From NCBI GenBank assembly GCA_024233345.1, contig JACKPT010000011.1, forward strand, positions 1 to 64,000: DNA of 64,000 nt. The letters run 5' to 3'. The DNA is from Verrucomicrobiota bacterium. Its GTDB lineage: Bacteria; Verrucomicrobiota; Kiritimatiellia; CAIVKH01. The notes under the pieces are model-generated. The model did not search any database and was not told the origin of the DNA. It worked only from the letters and a program-made list of their open reading frames with translations. The stretch's first letter is position 1; each line of letters opens with the position of its first letter. Below are positions 43,024 through 52,564 of this stretch, one piece after another. The position numbers and the translations under genes are program-made.

Positions 43024-44457
43024 TCAAGGTAGCTGGCGGAGTTGGGCAAATGCGGTGAGGGCTTCGTCACGGGCCTTTCGGTGGTCCACCATGGGGGACG
43101 GGTAGGTGGCCGGACCATCGGGGGCGTGCGGAAGCGCAGCGGCATCATGCAATGCCTTTGGCGCCATACCGGCCAGTTCCGGTACCCAGCGTTTGATGTA
43201 CCGGCCCTCCGGGTCGAATTTTCTGGACTGGAGGTCAGGGTTGAAAATCCGAAAATAGGGAGCGGCATCAGCCCCGCAGCCTGCGGCCCACTGCCAACCC
43301 AGGGTATTGTTGGCAAGATCGGCATCGACCAGGGTGTCCCAGAACCAGCGTGCACCCTCCATCCAGTGAAGCCGCAAATCCTTTACCAGAAAGGATGCCA
43401 CGATCATTCGCACCCGGTTGTGCATCCACCCGGTGGCCCACAGTTCCCGCATGCCGGCATCGACAATTGGATACCCGGTCTGGCCCCGGCTCCAGTCGCG
43501 CAGGTCCCGGGTATCCGCTCGCCAGGGGAAATGATTGAATTCCTCGCGCAGCGGTTGTTCCGATGTATGGGGAAAATGATAGAGCAGGTGGTGGGCAAAG
43601 TCGCGCCAGACCAGTTGGCGGAGGTAGGGTTCTGCAGCCGGGTTGCGCCGACAGGTATGCCAGATCCGGCGGGCAGAAATTTCGCCGAAGTGAAGGGCAG
43701 GTGACAGCCTTGAGGTGCCCTGCACACCGGGGAAGTCCCGCTGCTCTTTATAGACTGCAACCGGACTATCGGCAAAGGTCTCCAGCGCCTCGATGGCACC
43801 TGCTTCTCCGGGCGTCCAGGTATCGCGGAGTCCACCCGCCCAATCGATTTGGGGAAGTAGGTTCAATTCACCAAGTTCCAAACGCACAGGCCATCGCGAG
43901 GGAGGGAGTATACCCGATGGCTGGGAATAAGGTGTTGACGGACTACCCAGCTCCTGCACCGCCCGGTAGAACGGCGTGAAGACCTGATAGGGACGGGCTT
44001 GCTGGTTCTCGATGGCCCAGGGCTCGTGAAGTAAATGGCCGGGAAAGGATTGAACCTCAAGCCCAGCCTGTTGCAGGGTCGCCTTGATCCCCTTGTCGCG
44101 CCGGACGATCGCCGGCTCATACAGCCGGTTCCAATACACTGCACCAGCCCCGGTTTCCTGAACCAGTTGCTGCAGGGTGGTCAGCGTGGGGCCGGAACGC
44201 AGGATCAGGCGCAAGCCCAAGGTTGCCAGGGACCGGGAGAGTTGCTCCAGGGATTGATGGAGCCACCAGCGCGATGCCGCGCCCGGCGCCCACGGGGCCT
44301 CTTCATCGGGCGCCCAGACAAAGCAGGGGATTACCGGGCGACCCGTCGCTGCCGCCGCAGTCAGGGCGGGCTGATCGTCGACCCGGAGGTCCCGCCGGAA
44401 CCAGACCACTACGGGCGATGTGTCATGGATACCATTCATGGCAGAACCATCGCTCAT
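43024..44457 (-). CDS. phrB: Deoxyribodipyrimidine photolyase
   Basis: Light-driven repair of cyclobutane pyrimidine dimers. N-terminal antenna domain starts VVWFRRDLRVDDQPAL; the FAD domain has TSRLSPALHFGEIS, WRDFAHHLLYHFP, GQTGYPIVDAGMRELWATGWMHN (written in two parts: GQTGYPIVDAGMREL and TGWMHNRVRM) and NNTLGWQWAAGCGADAAPYFR. The last block is the CPD class I signature. 477 residues is a normal length. ATG 44439 is an alternative start. Single gene on the minus strand, divergent from icd. Confidence 0.95.
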   Translation of the reverse strand: MSDGSAMNGIHDTSPVVVWFRRDLRVDDQPALTAAAATGRPVIPCFVWAPDEEAPWAPGAASRWWLHQSLEQLSRSLATLGLRLILRSGPTLTTLQQLVQETGAGAVYWNRLYEPAIVRRDKGIKATLQQAGLEVQSFPGHLLHEPWAIENQQARPYQVFTPFYRAVQELGSPSTPYSQPSGILPPSRWPVRLELGELNLLPQIDWAGGLRDTWTPGEAGAIEALETFADSPVAVYKEQRDFPGVQGTSRLSPALHFGEISARRIWHTCRRNPAAEPYLRQLVWRDFAHHLLYHFPHTSEQPLREEFNHFPWRADTRDLRDWSRGQTGYPIVDAGMRELWATGWMHNRVRMIVASFLVKDLRLHWMEGARWFWDTLVDADLANNTLGWQWAAGCGADAAPYFRIFNPDLQSRKFDPEGRYIKRWVPELAGMAPKALHDAAALPHAPDGPATYPSPMVDHRKARDEALTAFAQLRQLP

Positions 44458-44606
44458 CCCGACTCATTGTGCAATCACCTCGCGCCATCGGTTGCCATTC
44501 GACAGCCAATTCCTACCGGCAAACCGTGATGATTTTTTCATGTTCAGTTGAGATTCGAGGCCCTACACTGGCGGCAATTTGAACACCATGATAGAGGAGA
44601 AGCAGG

Positions 44607-45872
44607 ATGGGTTTTGAGAAAATTCAGGTCCCGGCGGACGGAGACAAGATCACTTTGGGCGCAGATGGCGAGCTTCAGGTCTCGGACCGGCCGATTTTAT
44701 CATTTATCGAGGGCGATGGCATTGGGCCGGATATCACCAAGGCGGCCATGCATGTCTGGAACAGTGCGGTAGAGAAAGCTTACGGAGGTAAGAAATCCAT
44801 CGCATGGATGGAGGTGTATGCCGGGGAAAAAGCCAACCAGGTCTATGGCAAGCCGGTGTGGCTTCCGGAAGAAACCCTGACCGCGATTCGCGAATATCTG
44901 GTGGGCATCAAAGGGCCCTTGACCACCCCGGTGGGAGGAGGCATTCGAAGCCTGAATGTCGCCTTGAGACAGGAGCTCGATTTGTATGTCTGCCTTCGTC
45001 CGGTCCGGTGGTTCCAGGGGGTGCCTTCCCCGGTGAAGCATCCCGAGAAGACCGATATGGTGATTTTTCGTGAAAACTCCGAGGACATCTATGCCGGGGT
45101 TGAGTGGGCTGCCTATACCCCTGAGGTGAAGAAGGTCATTGATTTTCTGCAGAACGAGATGGGGGTCACCAAAATCCGCTTTCCTGAGTCCTCGGGGATC
45201 GGAATCAAGCCGGTATCCGAAGAGGGCACCACCCGGCTGGTCAAGGCGGCCATCGAGTATGCGATTGAGAACGACCGCCGATCCGTGACCCTGGTGCACA
45301 AGGGGAACATCATGAAATTCACCTCGGGCGCGTTCCGCGACTGGGGCTACAAGACCGCCCAGGAACAATTTGGCGGCGAATTGTTGGACGGCGGTCCGTG
45401 GATGAAAATCAAGAGCCCGAAGGATGGCCGGGAAATCATCATTAAGGACGTGATCGCCGACGCATTTCTGCAGCAGATTCTGACCCGGCCCGAAGAGTAT
45501 GATGTGATCGCCACCCTGAACTTGAACGGGGATTACATCTCGGATGCGCTTGCCGCCTGCGTGGGCGGGATCGGGATTGCTCCGGGGGCGAACATCAACT
45601 ACCAGCATGGATATGCGGTGTTTGAGGCAACCCATGGCACCGCTCCCAAGTATGCGGGACAGGACAAGGTCAATCCCGGGTCGCTGATTCTGTCGGGAGA
45701 AATGATGCTCCGCTATATCGGATGGAGTGAAGCTGCTGACTTGATCATCCGGGGTACCGAGGGCGCGATTCAGGCCAAAACGGTAACCTATGACTTTGCC
45801 CGTTTGATGGAGGGGGCTACCGAGGTTCAATGTTCTGCGTTTGCCCAGGCGATTGTTGATCACATGACCTGA
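44607..45872 (+). CDS. icd: NADP-dependent isocitrate dehydrogenase
   Basis: TCA-cycle enzyme converting isocitrate to 2-oxoglutarate, 421 residues. The substrate loop GGGIRSLNVALRQ has Ser115 at the place of E. coli Ser113, the residue controlled by IDH kinase. THGTAPKYAGQDKVNPG and VTYDFARLM keep the Lys/Tyr/Val and Tyr/Arg residues that select NADP over NAD. AGAGGAGAAGCAGG precedes the ATG. Confidence 0.97.
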   Translation: MGFEKIQVPADGDKITLGADGELQVSDRPILSFIEGDGIGPDITKAAMHVWNSAVEKAYGGKKSIAWMEVYAGEKANQVYGKPVWLPEETLTAIREYLVGIKGPLTTPVGGGIRSLNVALRQELDLYVCLRPVRWFQGVPSPVKHPEKTDMVIFRENSEDIYAGVEWAAYTPEVKKVIDFLQNEMGVTKIRFPESSGIGIKPVSEEGTTRLVKAAIEYAIENDRRSVTLVHKGNIMKFTSGAFRDWGYKTAQEQFGGELLDGGPWMKIKSPKDGREIIIKDVIADAFLQQILTRPEEYDVIATLNLNGDYISDALAACVGGIGIAPGANINYQHGYAVFEATHGTAPKYAGQDKVNPGSLILSGEMMLRYIGWSEAADLIIRGTEGAIQAKTVTYDFARLMEGATEVQCSAFAQAIVDHMT

Positions 45873-45910
45873 GCCGGCGTGTTTTCGATGCACCAGGTGG
45901 AGATGAACGG

Positions 45911-46420
45911 ATGAGTGTGCGCGTACCAAGCTCGAAGATCTTTGCCCGCGGTGGCTTTTCCGGCGAGCGGGAAAAACTCCGGCGTCAAGGGCGCTCACTG
46001 GTGTTTACCAATGGCGCGTTTGATATTCTCCATGCCGGGCATGTGACCTATTTGGATTTCGCGCGGCGGCAGGGGGATGCCCTGATGGTGGGGGTGAACT
46101 CGGATGCATCAGTACGTCGTTACAAGGGAGACAAGCGTCCGGTCAATCCCGAGGCGGAAAGGGCGCTGGTGCTCGCCTCCCTCGAATGTGTCGACTATGT
46201 GGTCCTCTTTGATGAGGACGAACCGAAAACATTGATTGCCGAAGTCCTGCCGGATGTATTGGTCAAGGGGGCGGACTGGGCCCATTATGTCAGCGGGCGC
46301 GATGTGGTTGAGGCTGGCGGAGGCCGGGTCGTGCTGGCGGACCTGGTTCAGGGAAAATCGACAACCGGGACGATTGAGCGTATTCTTTCCGTCTATGGCG
46401 AGGGTCATCCATCATCATGA
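45911..46420 (+). CDS. rfaE2: D-glycero-beta-D-manno-heptose 1-phosphate adenylyltransferase
   Basis: 169-residue nucleotidyltransferase equal to the C-terminal half of HldE; it makes ADP-D-glycero-manno-heptose. TNGAFDILHAGHVTYL holds the HxGH motif, then VGVNSDASVRRYKG and STTGTIERI. The kinase half of HldE is not in the window. The stop overlaps the next gene (hldD) by four bases. Confidence 0.93.
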   Translation: MSVRVPSSKIFARGGFSGEREKLRRQGRSLVFTNGAFDILHAGHVTYLDFARRQGDALMVGVNSDASVRRYKGDKRPVNPEAERALVLASLECVDYVVLFDEDEPKTLIAEVLPDVLVKGADWAHYVSGRDVVEAGGGRVVLADLVQGKSTTGTIERILSVYGEGHPSS

Positions 46421-47385
46421 GTGATTTCTATATTGTTACCGGGGGAGCCGGATTCATCGGCAGTAATCTTGTCGCCGCCCTCAATGAACGCGGCATCGAC
46501 AATATTCTGGTCGTCGACCGGCTGGGCGAGAGCGAGAAATGGAAGAATCTGGTGGGACTCAACTACGAGGACTTTCTGGATAAAGACGAGTTTCGTACCG
46601 CGATTCATCTTGGCAAACTGCCGGTGCCCAAGGCGATTTTTCACATGGGGGCCTGCAGCGCGACCACGGAAAAAGATGCCTCCTATCTTGCCGATAATAA
46701 TTACCGGGTTACCCGGGAACTCCTGATGTGGTCCATTCAGGCCAAATTCCGCTTCATTTATGCTTCAAGTGGCGCGACCTATGGGGATGGTTCGCTTGGT
46801 TACTCGGATGGCGACGAGGTCACGCCAACCCTCCGCCCGCTGAATATGTATGGCTACTCAAAACATATGGTCGACCTGTGGGCACTGAAGCATGGCTACC
46901 TCGACCAGGTGGTGGGACTGAAGTTTTTCAATGTGTATGGTCCGCGGGAGGATCACAAGGCCGACATGCGGTCGGTGGTCCACAAGGCCTATGGCCAGAT
47001 CATGCAGTCAGGGGTGGTCCACTTATTCCGGTCCTACCTGCCGGACTACCAGGATGGCGAACAGCTCCGGGATTTTGTCTATGTCAAGGACGCGGTCAAG
47101 GTCTGCCTGTACTTTGCCGATCATCCGGAGCGGAATGGTCTGTTCAACGTGGGCACCGGTACCTGCCGCCCCTGGAATGCCCTTGCCCATGCCGTATTTG
47201 CCGCGATGGGGCGCGATCCAAAAATTGAATACATCGACATGCCCGAACACCTGGTTCAAAAGTACCAATACCGGACCCAGGCCGATATCACCAAGTTGCG
47301 AGCTGCCGGTTACGACCAAGCCTTCGCCACCCTCGAAGAGGGCGTGAAGGACTATGTCGACACCTGGCTCTCCGACCGGGGGTAA
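46417..47385 (+). CDS. hldD: ADP-L-glycero-D-manno-heptose 6-epimerase
   Basis: Extended SDR of 322 residues that inverts C6 of the ADP-heptose for LPS core. VTGGAGFIGSNLVAAL binds NADP, FHMGACSATTEKD is a family-specific block, and YGYSKHMVDLWAL has the catalytic Tyr/Lys. KFFNVYGPREDHKADMRSVV is typical of HldD. With the preceding gene it implies heptose-containing LPS core. Confidence 0.95.
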   Translation: MSDFYIVTGGAGFIGSNLVAALNERGIDNILVVDRLGESEKWKNLVGLNYEDFLDKDEFRTAIHLGKLPVPKAIFHMGACSATTEKDASYLADNNYRVTRELLMWSIQAKFRFIYASSGATYGDGSLGYSDGDEVTPTLRPLNMYGYSKHMVDLWALKHGYLDQVVGLKFFNVYGPREDHKADMRSVVHKAYGQIMQSGVVHLFRSYLPDYQDGEQLRDFVYVKDAVKVCLYFADHPERNGLFNVGTGTCRPWNALAHAVFAAMGRDPKIEYIDMPEHLVQKYQYRTQADITKLRAAGYDQAFATLEEGVKDYVDTWLSDRG

Positions 47386-47392
47386 GATATCT

Positions 47393-48133
47393 GTGTGCCA
47401 TACCAGATCGCTTCTCTTGAAGGTGTACTGGAGTTTTGCAATATGGCTGGTTCTGTGCGGGATCAGTCAGGCTGAACTGACCTTCACCTTCTTTTCTGAG
47501 TCCGGCGAAGCGAATGTTGGTTCTCAAATCATGTCCTTCTTGAACCGACTTCCAGATGCGACGACTGAGTCCATTCAATCTACACAGATGGGAAATACCT
47601 CACGGGTAGTGTATTCATCCTCTTGGTCAGCGACAGAATTTGCAATGACTGGGTCCTTATTCTCAGTCTCAAGTTCAGAGGAGGCGGCGAATTATCTTCA
47701 AGTGCAATGCCAGTTTTATCTGCCCGAACAAGATGATCCGGTTTCATTGTCCGTGTTGACTCACTACAGGCTGTTTGCGACCAACCTGCGATCACTTGCT
47801 TTTTCAATTGTTGGATATTTGCTCGTCGATCCAAGCGAAGCGGACCCCATGATCGAGCATGTCGATGGCACGAGCGTCCTGTCCGATGAAACCGGTACAT
47901 GGCTGGATCGGGTAATTTTAACTCCGGGGATGAACTACGAATTTCAGTTTGTCGCTGAAGCAGGAGCACACAATAGATTCGCCGACGGCTATGAAGTGGC
48001 CATGGCTGACTTCGGTTTACAGATGAGTTGGGCCACGGTCCCCGAGCCCTCCTCTCTCTTGTTGGCCTTAGTTGGGGTGGGGGCTGTCCGCCTTTTCCGC
48101 AGCAAGCGAGCATCCGCATCAGGTAATCCCTGA
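47393..48133 (+). CDS. PEP-CTERM sorting domain protein
   Basis: 246 residues from GTG 47393, which has GGGGGT nearby and begins an export signal (LLLKVYWSFAIWLVLCGISQA). The C-terminus has VPEPSSLLLALVGVGAVRLF and then RSKR, the PEP motif, membrane helix and basic end recognised by an exosortase. The middle has no known domain. Base composition is more A+T-rich than hldD upstream. No exosortase gene is in the window, but the polysaccharide operon at 8069-16158 fits the usual PEP-CTERM/EPS lifestyle. Confidence 0.85.
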   Translation: MCHTRSLLLKVYWSFAIWLVLCGISQAELTFTFFSESGEANVGSQIMSFLNRLPDATTESIQSTQMGNTSRVVYSSSWSATEFAMTGSLFSVSSSEEAANYLQVQCQFYLPEQDDPVSLSVLTHYRLFATNLRSLAFSIVGYLLVDPSEADPMIEHVDGTSVLSDETGTWLDRVILTPGMNYEFQFVAEAGAHNRFADGYEVAMADFGLQMSWATVPEPSSLLLALVGVGAVRLFRSKRASASGNP

Positions 48134-48315
48134 TACATCCATCAACCCTCAACAAAAAATCAACATTTGACGACATCGAGCCTTGTCATTCCTTTAGCTG
48201 ATTGCCAGAATAGACTCATGAAGAGGCGCTTATCAGGGGGAGCGTCATTGGGCGTGGGCCTGATTCAGGTGAACCGCAACGGTTCTTGTACCCCCGTTTC
48301 CCTGGAGGTAATTCC

Positions 48316-48966
48316 ATGAAGCTCCCTGTTCTCTATTTTCGGTCGCTGCTTCTGCCCCTGTCGCTGAGCCTTTCTTTTTCCTCGGTCCAGGCCGCAGAAA
48401 TGGGACGCCATTCGGTCAGTTCCGGGATACCCACCACCCAGTCCTACGAGCAAAGCTCATGGATGGATGCCCAAACCGGCATCGAGATTGGCGTGGATTT
48501 CCTCAAAGTTCGCTGGGATGTAGGCTCAACGTCACTGGATGACGCGGCCCTCGCGCCGATGCTCGGGTTGGTCTACCGGGCAAACCCCTCGGTCGATCTG
48601 CGGGCGGGTCTGTCCTTCTTTTCGGTAGAGGATCAAGCGGGCGAGATGAACTATGACTTGGATGTTTTGCAGGTTGGGCTGGGCGCACGCTACTGGTTCA
48701 GCCGCGAGACGGATTTCAGCCCGGTGCTGGGTGTCGCCCTGAACTATCTATCGCTCGATAGTGATGCGGTCGCCGATCTGGATGGCACGTTGGGTATCAA
48801 CGCCGAACTTGGGGTGGCCTACCAGGGAATCGACAACCTGCAGATCCAGGCCGCACTGACCGGCGGAACCAGCCTCTTGGATTCGGAAGGTATGGTGGGC
48901 GGCGAAAAATTCGATGTGAATCTGAGTTCGCTTGGGGTCGGCGTTCGGGTCATCTTTTTGTTTTAG
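48316..48966 (+). CDS. Outer-membrane beta-barrel protein
   Basis: 216 residues: signal peptide to about SSVQAA, then alternating strands with repeated G-x-x-A-R-Y-W-F and L-G-V-A-L-N-Y patterns and a final aromatic Phe, as in OmpA/OmpW-like eight-stranded barrels. GGAGGT is at a good distance before ATG 48316. A perfect hairpin GAACCG-CAA-CGGTTC (48271-48285) lies in the leader. First gene of the large envelope cluster that follows in the same direction. Confidence 0.78.
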   Translation: MKLPVLYFRSLLLPLSLSLSFSSVQAAEMGRHSVSSGIPTTQSYEQSSWMDAQTGIEIGVDFLKVRWDVGSTSLDDAALAPMLGLVYRANPSVDLRAGLSFFSVEDQAGEMNYDLDVLQVGLGARYWFSRETDFSPVLGVALNYLSLDSDAVADLDGTLGINAELGVAYQGIDNLQIQAALTGGTSLLDSEGMVGGEKFDVNLSSLGVGVRVIFLF

Positions 48967-49026
48967 TGCGTGAAGAGCAGTGCGCATCGGGACGATGCGG
49001 GTGTATCAACAGAGAAGGAGAAAGCC

Positions 49027-50067
49027 ATGAAGACAATCCAGCAAATGTTCACCTGGATCGGTATGATCGGGTTGGTCTTGGGAGCGGTAACCGTATCGGC
49101 CCAGATGACCGCGGAAGAGGAGACCGCAGTACAGCAGGCGACGGCATCCGAGGTCAAACGCGCAGTGCCGGATGAACCGGAAGTCGCCCGCAAAGCCCGG
49201 GTCCATGTTGTTCCCGCGATCATGACGCAGGAGCGTCGTCGCCGCATTGACCGGGAAATGAACGAGAAGTACGGCCTGTCCGACCCAAATGCCTGGGAGA
49301 ATCCCGGTTATACCAGCCATTTGATCGATGCCCTGGTCAACACCCGTAAATTTGATGTCCTGGAACGTGAAGAGCTGCGGGTTCTAGCCCAGGAAATGGC
49401 CTTCGGGGAATCCGAATATGTGGACATGAATGAAGTGGTGAAAATGGGGAATATGATTGGTGCGGACTACATCGTCATCCCGACCATCAGTTACCTGGAA
49501 GTCAACACGGTGGAAAAGAATGTCCCTTATATTGGTGGCACCCAGGTATCGCTGGAAGTCACCCTTGGCACCGCAGTACGCACCGTGGATGTCTCCACCG
49601 GCAAAATTATTGCCTCCAACGTGAATAAGCTGGAGAAGAAGGAGAAAGTTCGCCAGGGCATGCAGGTGGGGTCCTCCGTGGTGGAAATGATCGCGTCGGT
49701 GTTCAAGGATTCCGCACTCGCTGAAGCGGCAATGATTGTGGATGTGGCCTATCCGATCCGGATCATGAGCATTTCCGGAGATACCGTGATGCTGAACCGC
49801 GGTCGCGGGGCCATGGTCAAGGGCGAGGAACTCAAGGTCTATAATGTCGGGGAAATGCTGATCGACCCGGACACCAAGGAGAGCCTTGGCTATGCCGAGG
49901 AATACGTGGGTACGATCCGGGTGACCGATGTGGATCAGAAAACGTCCAAAGGCGTGATTGTTGAGAAGCTTGGCGACATCAACACCCTCGCGGTCTGTCG
50001 CCGTACCTCGATCCCGAGCACCGACCCCAAAGTGCAGACCTTCAAACCCGCACCGAAGATTGACTAG
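49027..50067 (+). CDS. CsgG-family protein, secreted
   Basis: 346 residues with a signal peptide (MKTIQQMFTWIGMIGLVLGAVTVSA-Q) but no lipobox, unlike curli secretin CsgG. The CsgG core is visible: LIDALVNTRKFDVLEREELR, AQEMAFGESEYVD, GADYIVIPTISYLEVNTVEK and TVDVSTGKIIAS. A C-terminal extension (about 260-346) is extra. AAGGAGAAAGCC precedes ATG 49027. Followed four bases later by a YcfL-like lipoprotein and then LpoB, so a role in envelope lipoprotein complexes is more likely than curli export. Confidence 0.8.
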   Translation: MKTIQQMFTWIGMIGLVLGAVTVSAQMTAEEETAVQQATASEVKRAVPDEPEVARKARVHVVPAIMTQERRRRIDREMNEKYGLSDPNAWENPGYTSHLIDALVNTRKFDVLEREELRVLAQEMAFGESEYVDMNEVVKMGNMIGADYIVIPTISYLEVNTVEKNVPYIGGTQVSLEVTLGTAVRTVDVSTGKIIASNVNKLEKKEKVRQGMQVGSSVVEMIASVFKDSALAEAAMIVDVAYPIRIMSISGDTVMLNRGRGAMVKGEELKVYNVGEMLIDPDTKESLGYAEEYVGTIRVTDVDQKTSKGVIVEKLGDINTLAVCRRTSIPSTDPKVQTFKPAPKID

Positions 50068-50071
50068 ATCG

Positions 50072-50500
50072 ATGCGTTTGACTGTTCCAGTGGTCGCCGC
50101 TTCGGCGGCGTTGGCCGTTCTTCTCGGGGCGGGGGTCTCCTGCAAGACTAAGCCCCGGGTGGGCGGGTTGCGCGTGGAAAGCTATCCCAAGACCACCATC
50201 ACCGTGAATGCGGAGATGTTTGATGGTTGGTTCAAGGTTCGGGATGTGACCATCGGTGAGCGCCAGGAGGTGCTCGCGGTGACCATCACCATGGAAAACA
50301 TGAAGGGTGATTGCGGCCTTGAGTATCGCTATCGCTGGCTGGATGGTCAGGGCATTGCCCTGACCTATCATACCCCGCTGTGGGTGCCGGTCAGCGCTTC
50401 CCGCAGGGAGTTGGTTCTGCTCAACGGCATCGCTCCGAACCCCGAGGTGAAGGACTTTATTCTGGAAGTACGAATGCGCCAGGCTAGTACCCGGTGGTAG
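50072..50500 (+). CDS. YcfL-like (DUF1425) lipoprotein
   Basis: 142 residues with lipobox GAGVSC (Cys24). The body (VESYPKTTITVNAEMFDGWF, RQEVLAVTITMENMKGD, LEYRYRWLDGQGIAL) matches YcfL, whose gene is next to lpoB in E. coli. Here too lpoB follows within 40 bp. Function of YcfL is unknown; the retained adjacency supports a shared role at the cell wall. Confidence 0.8.
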   Translation: MRLTVPVVAASAALAVLLGAGVSCKTKPRVGGLRVESYPKTTITVNAEMFDGWFKVRDVTIGERQEVLAVTITMENMKGDCGLEYRYRWLDGQGIALTYHTPLWVPVSASRRELVLLNGIAPNPEVKDFILEVRMRQASTRW

Positions 50501-50538
50501 GGACTCGCAATCGGAAAAGACAGGACAAGGATGGATGT

Positions 50539-51153
50539 ATGGTTGATCGAAAAAGATTTGGATGGATGAACGGGCGATTACTTGCGCTCGGATTGATGGT
50601 TGCCGGCTGCAAGAGCCCTCCCGCGCCCTATACCGGCTATGTGCCGGAAGAGGAGCAGGGGGTGATGACGGTCGGACTGGATGACCATGACTATGATGTC
50701 GCGGTCCAGGGGGTGGTCAATGCGATGATTTCCCGGGGCTTGCCCCAGGGTTATGTGGTGGCCCTTGGTCCGGTGGATGCCCGTGATTGTGCCTATGATA
50801 TCCGCATCCGACAGATTCAGGACTCGATGCAGTTTAATCTGGAAACCAGCGGCCGGCTCCGTTTTACCATGATGGATTCTGCCCTCTATGGAGACTCCGC
50901 GTTGGCCGAGAGTTACAAGATCATGGAATACAACTGGTTTCAGAACAACCCGATGGATGCAGAAGATCTGTATGTGTTTGGAAGCCGGGCGGAGATCAAT
51001 GCGATTCTGTTTGGCCGGGTTTCCTGCATGGAGCGTCAGTTGCCGGGCGGGGGTACGGAAATTACCTATCGATTTGTCTGGCGGTTGGCGAACACCAAGA
51101 CCGGGCTGATCGACTTGACCCACGAGCAGAGAATTCGAAAGAACGTCCGCTAG
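50539..51153 (+). CDS. LpoB-like lipoprotein
   Basis: 204 residues, lipobox LMVAGC (Cys24 from ATG 50539; ATG 50566 is an alternative). The mature domain (VQGVVNAMISRGLPQGY, VDARDCAYDIRIRQIQDSMQF, TSGRLRFTMMDSAL, AEINAILFGRVS, TYRFVWRLANTKTGLID) is the LpoB fold. LpoB crosses the periplasm to activate a class A penicillin-binding protein in enterobacteria; activity in this lineage is inferred. Confidence 0.82.
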   Translation: MVDRKRFGWMNGRLLALGLMVAGCKSPPAPYTGYVPEEEQGVMTVGLDDHDYDVAVQGVVNAMISRGLPQGYVVALGPVDARDCAYDIRIRQIQDSMQFNLETSGRLRFTMMDSALYGDSALAESYKIMEYNWFQNNPMDAEDLYVFGSRAEINAILFGRVSCMERQLPGGGTEITYRFVWRLANTKTGLIDLTHEQRIRKNVR

Positions 51154-51205
51154 GGTGGGCCATTGCGCTCATCCCCCGGGGCGTACCCAATAGAAAGGGG
51201 TGGAC

Positions 51206-52564
51206 ATGAGTTTGATCAACAAGTCGCGTACGCTTGTGGTGATCGCGCTGTGGCCGTGGCTCACCCTGACCGCCGGGGCCGCTCCCACCCTCATCCTGGA
51301 AACGCCAACCGTTGCCCCGGGTGATAACCTTGCTGTTCGCATCTCCGGGTTCGAGGTCGGTTTGCGCCATACCAGTGCGTGGATTGCCCTGTACGACCAT
51401 GCGGACGCCCCGGACCAGGCTTACGTGGCTTACACCTTCCTGAATAATCTCATCGATGACCGGTATGACCTGCCCGCACCTGCGGAACCAGGATATTATC
51501 ATTTCCGTCTCTTTGATGATCCTGATGAATCGGCCATCGCGCGCAGCGGAACCGTTACCGTCGGGGCCCCCGCAGGCGCACTTTCCGAGGCGAGCGCCCC
51601 GGATGAGCGCCCGGCTTTTGAAATTCGTCCGGTGGTTCGAGCCATAGACCCGATCGCAGAAATCGCGTTGCACACCGCCCGGGCCGAGGTTGCATTGTCC
51701 GAACTCCCTGCCGACGACCCCCGGAGCGCGTTGGTGGCGCGATGGACGGAAACCATGAAGGGAACATCGGCAAGCTGGACACCGGGTCTGACCCCGTTGG
51801 TCGGGTTGACGGAAGCGGAGCGTGTTCAATATTACGGTCTCCTGGACATGCCCCGGGATCTGGCTGAAATACGCATCCGTGTTCCGGATCAGCGGGCGAC
51901 ACTTCCCCGCCATATGGATTGGCGCGAGCGGGAATCGGTGACGGCGGCCCGAGATCAGGGACGTTGCGGATCCTGCTGGTCCTTCGCGGTGATCGGGGCG
52001 CTGGAAGCGCAGGGGGCAATTCGCAAGCAGACCCTGCTGGATCTGTCGGAGCAGCAACTGCTGGTCTGCAATGAGGCGGGTTACAGTTGCCAGGGCGGAT
52101 TGTTCTCCGGGGCATTTCAGTATTTGAAAAAAAATGGGTCGGTCACCGAGGAATGCTTCCCGTATCAGGGCGTCGATGATCTGGCCTGTGAACCCGGTTG
52201 TTCTGCGGTGATCCGCCCGAAATTCTCCCTGTCTTTTCCCGGCTATAAACTCGATACCGTACTGAAGTATCTGGTGAGCTATGTCGGGCCTCTGCCGATT
52301 TCCCTCTACGCCACGGAAAAATTCAGCGCCTACAAATCCGGGGTCTTTGAGGATGAGGCCCCGCCCGGACATAATCATGCGGTTCTGTTGGTTGGGTATG
52401 ACGAGGATCTCGGGGCATGGTTGATCAAAAACAGTTGGTCGGCGGAGTGGGGGATGGATGGGTTTGGCTGGATTAAATATGGTTCCATCAACATCAACAC
52501 GCTGGTGGGGATTCTGACGTGGGTGGATTTAAAGAAGCTGGGCTTTGCCGTGGAGGTGCCATGA
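51206..52564 (+). CDS. Papain-family (C1) cysteine protease with N-terminal shared domain
   Basis: 452-residue exported protease. The signal peptide ends near AGAA (26). Residues 27-119 form the domain shared with the proteins at 53329 and 57649 (SAWIALYDHAD, YVAYTFLNNLIDDRYDLP, PGYYHFRLF). A linker leads to the C1 domain (233-452): Gln251 of the oxyanion hole, nucleophile Cys257 in RCGSCWSFAV, His391 in NHAVLLVGYD and Asn409 in IKNSWSAEWG. No I29 propeptide is seen, so another way of keeping the enzyme inactive is needed. The next gene, overlapping ATGA, encodes a C1-protease inhibitor. AAAGGGG precedes ATG 51206. Confidence 0.93.
   Translation: MSLINKSRTLVVIALWPWLTLTAGAAPTLILETPTVAPGDNLAVRISGFEVGLRHTSAWIALYDHADAPDQAYVAYTFLNNLIDDRYDLPAPAEPGYYHFRLFDDPDESAIARSGTVTVGAPAGALSEASAPDERPAFEIRPVVRAIDPIAEIALHTARAEVALSELPADDPRSALVARWTETMKGTSASWTPGLTPLVGLTEAERVQYYGLLDMPRDLAEIRIRVPDQRATLPRHMDWRERESVTAARDQGRCGSCWSFAVIGALEAQGAIRKQTLLDLSEQQLLVCNEAGYSCQGGLFSGAFQYLKKNGSVTEECFPYQGVDDLACEPGCSAVIRPKFSLSFPGYKLDTVLKYLVSYVGPLPISLYATEKFSAYKSGVFEDEAPPGHNHAVLLVGYDEDLGAWLIKNSWSAEWGMDGFGWIKYGSININTLVGILTWVDLKKLGFAVEVP

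Noticed and set aside
44700..45998. 432-codon frame antisense to icd
   Set aside because: It spans the icd gene and the start of rfaE2, both well supported, and lacks any motif.
47580..48176. 198-codon frame antisense to the PEP-CTERM gene
   Set aside because: The plus strand has signal peptide and PEP-CTERM tag; the antisense product has no domain.
49027..50067. Calling the CsgG-like gene part of a curli operon
   Set aside because: No CsgA/B/E/F-like genes are nearby, and the protein lacks a lipobox; LpoB and YcfL homologs are next to it instead.
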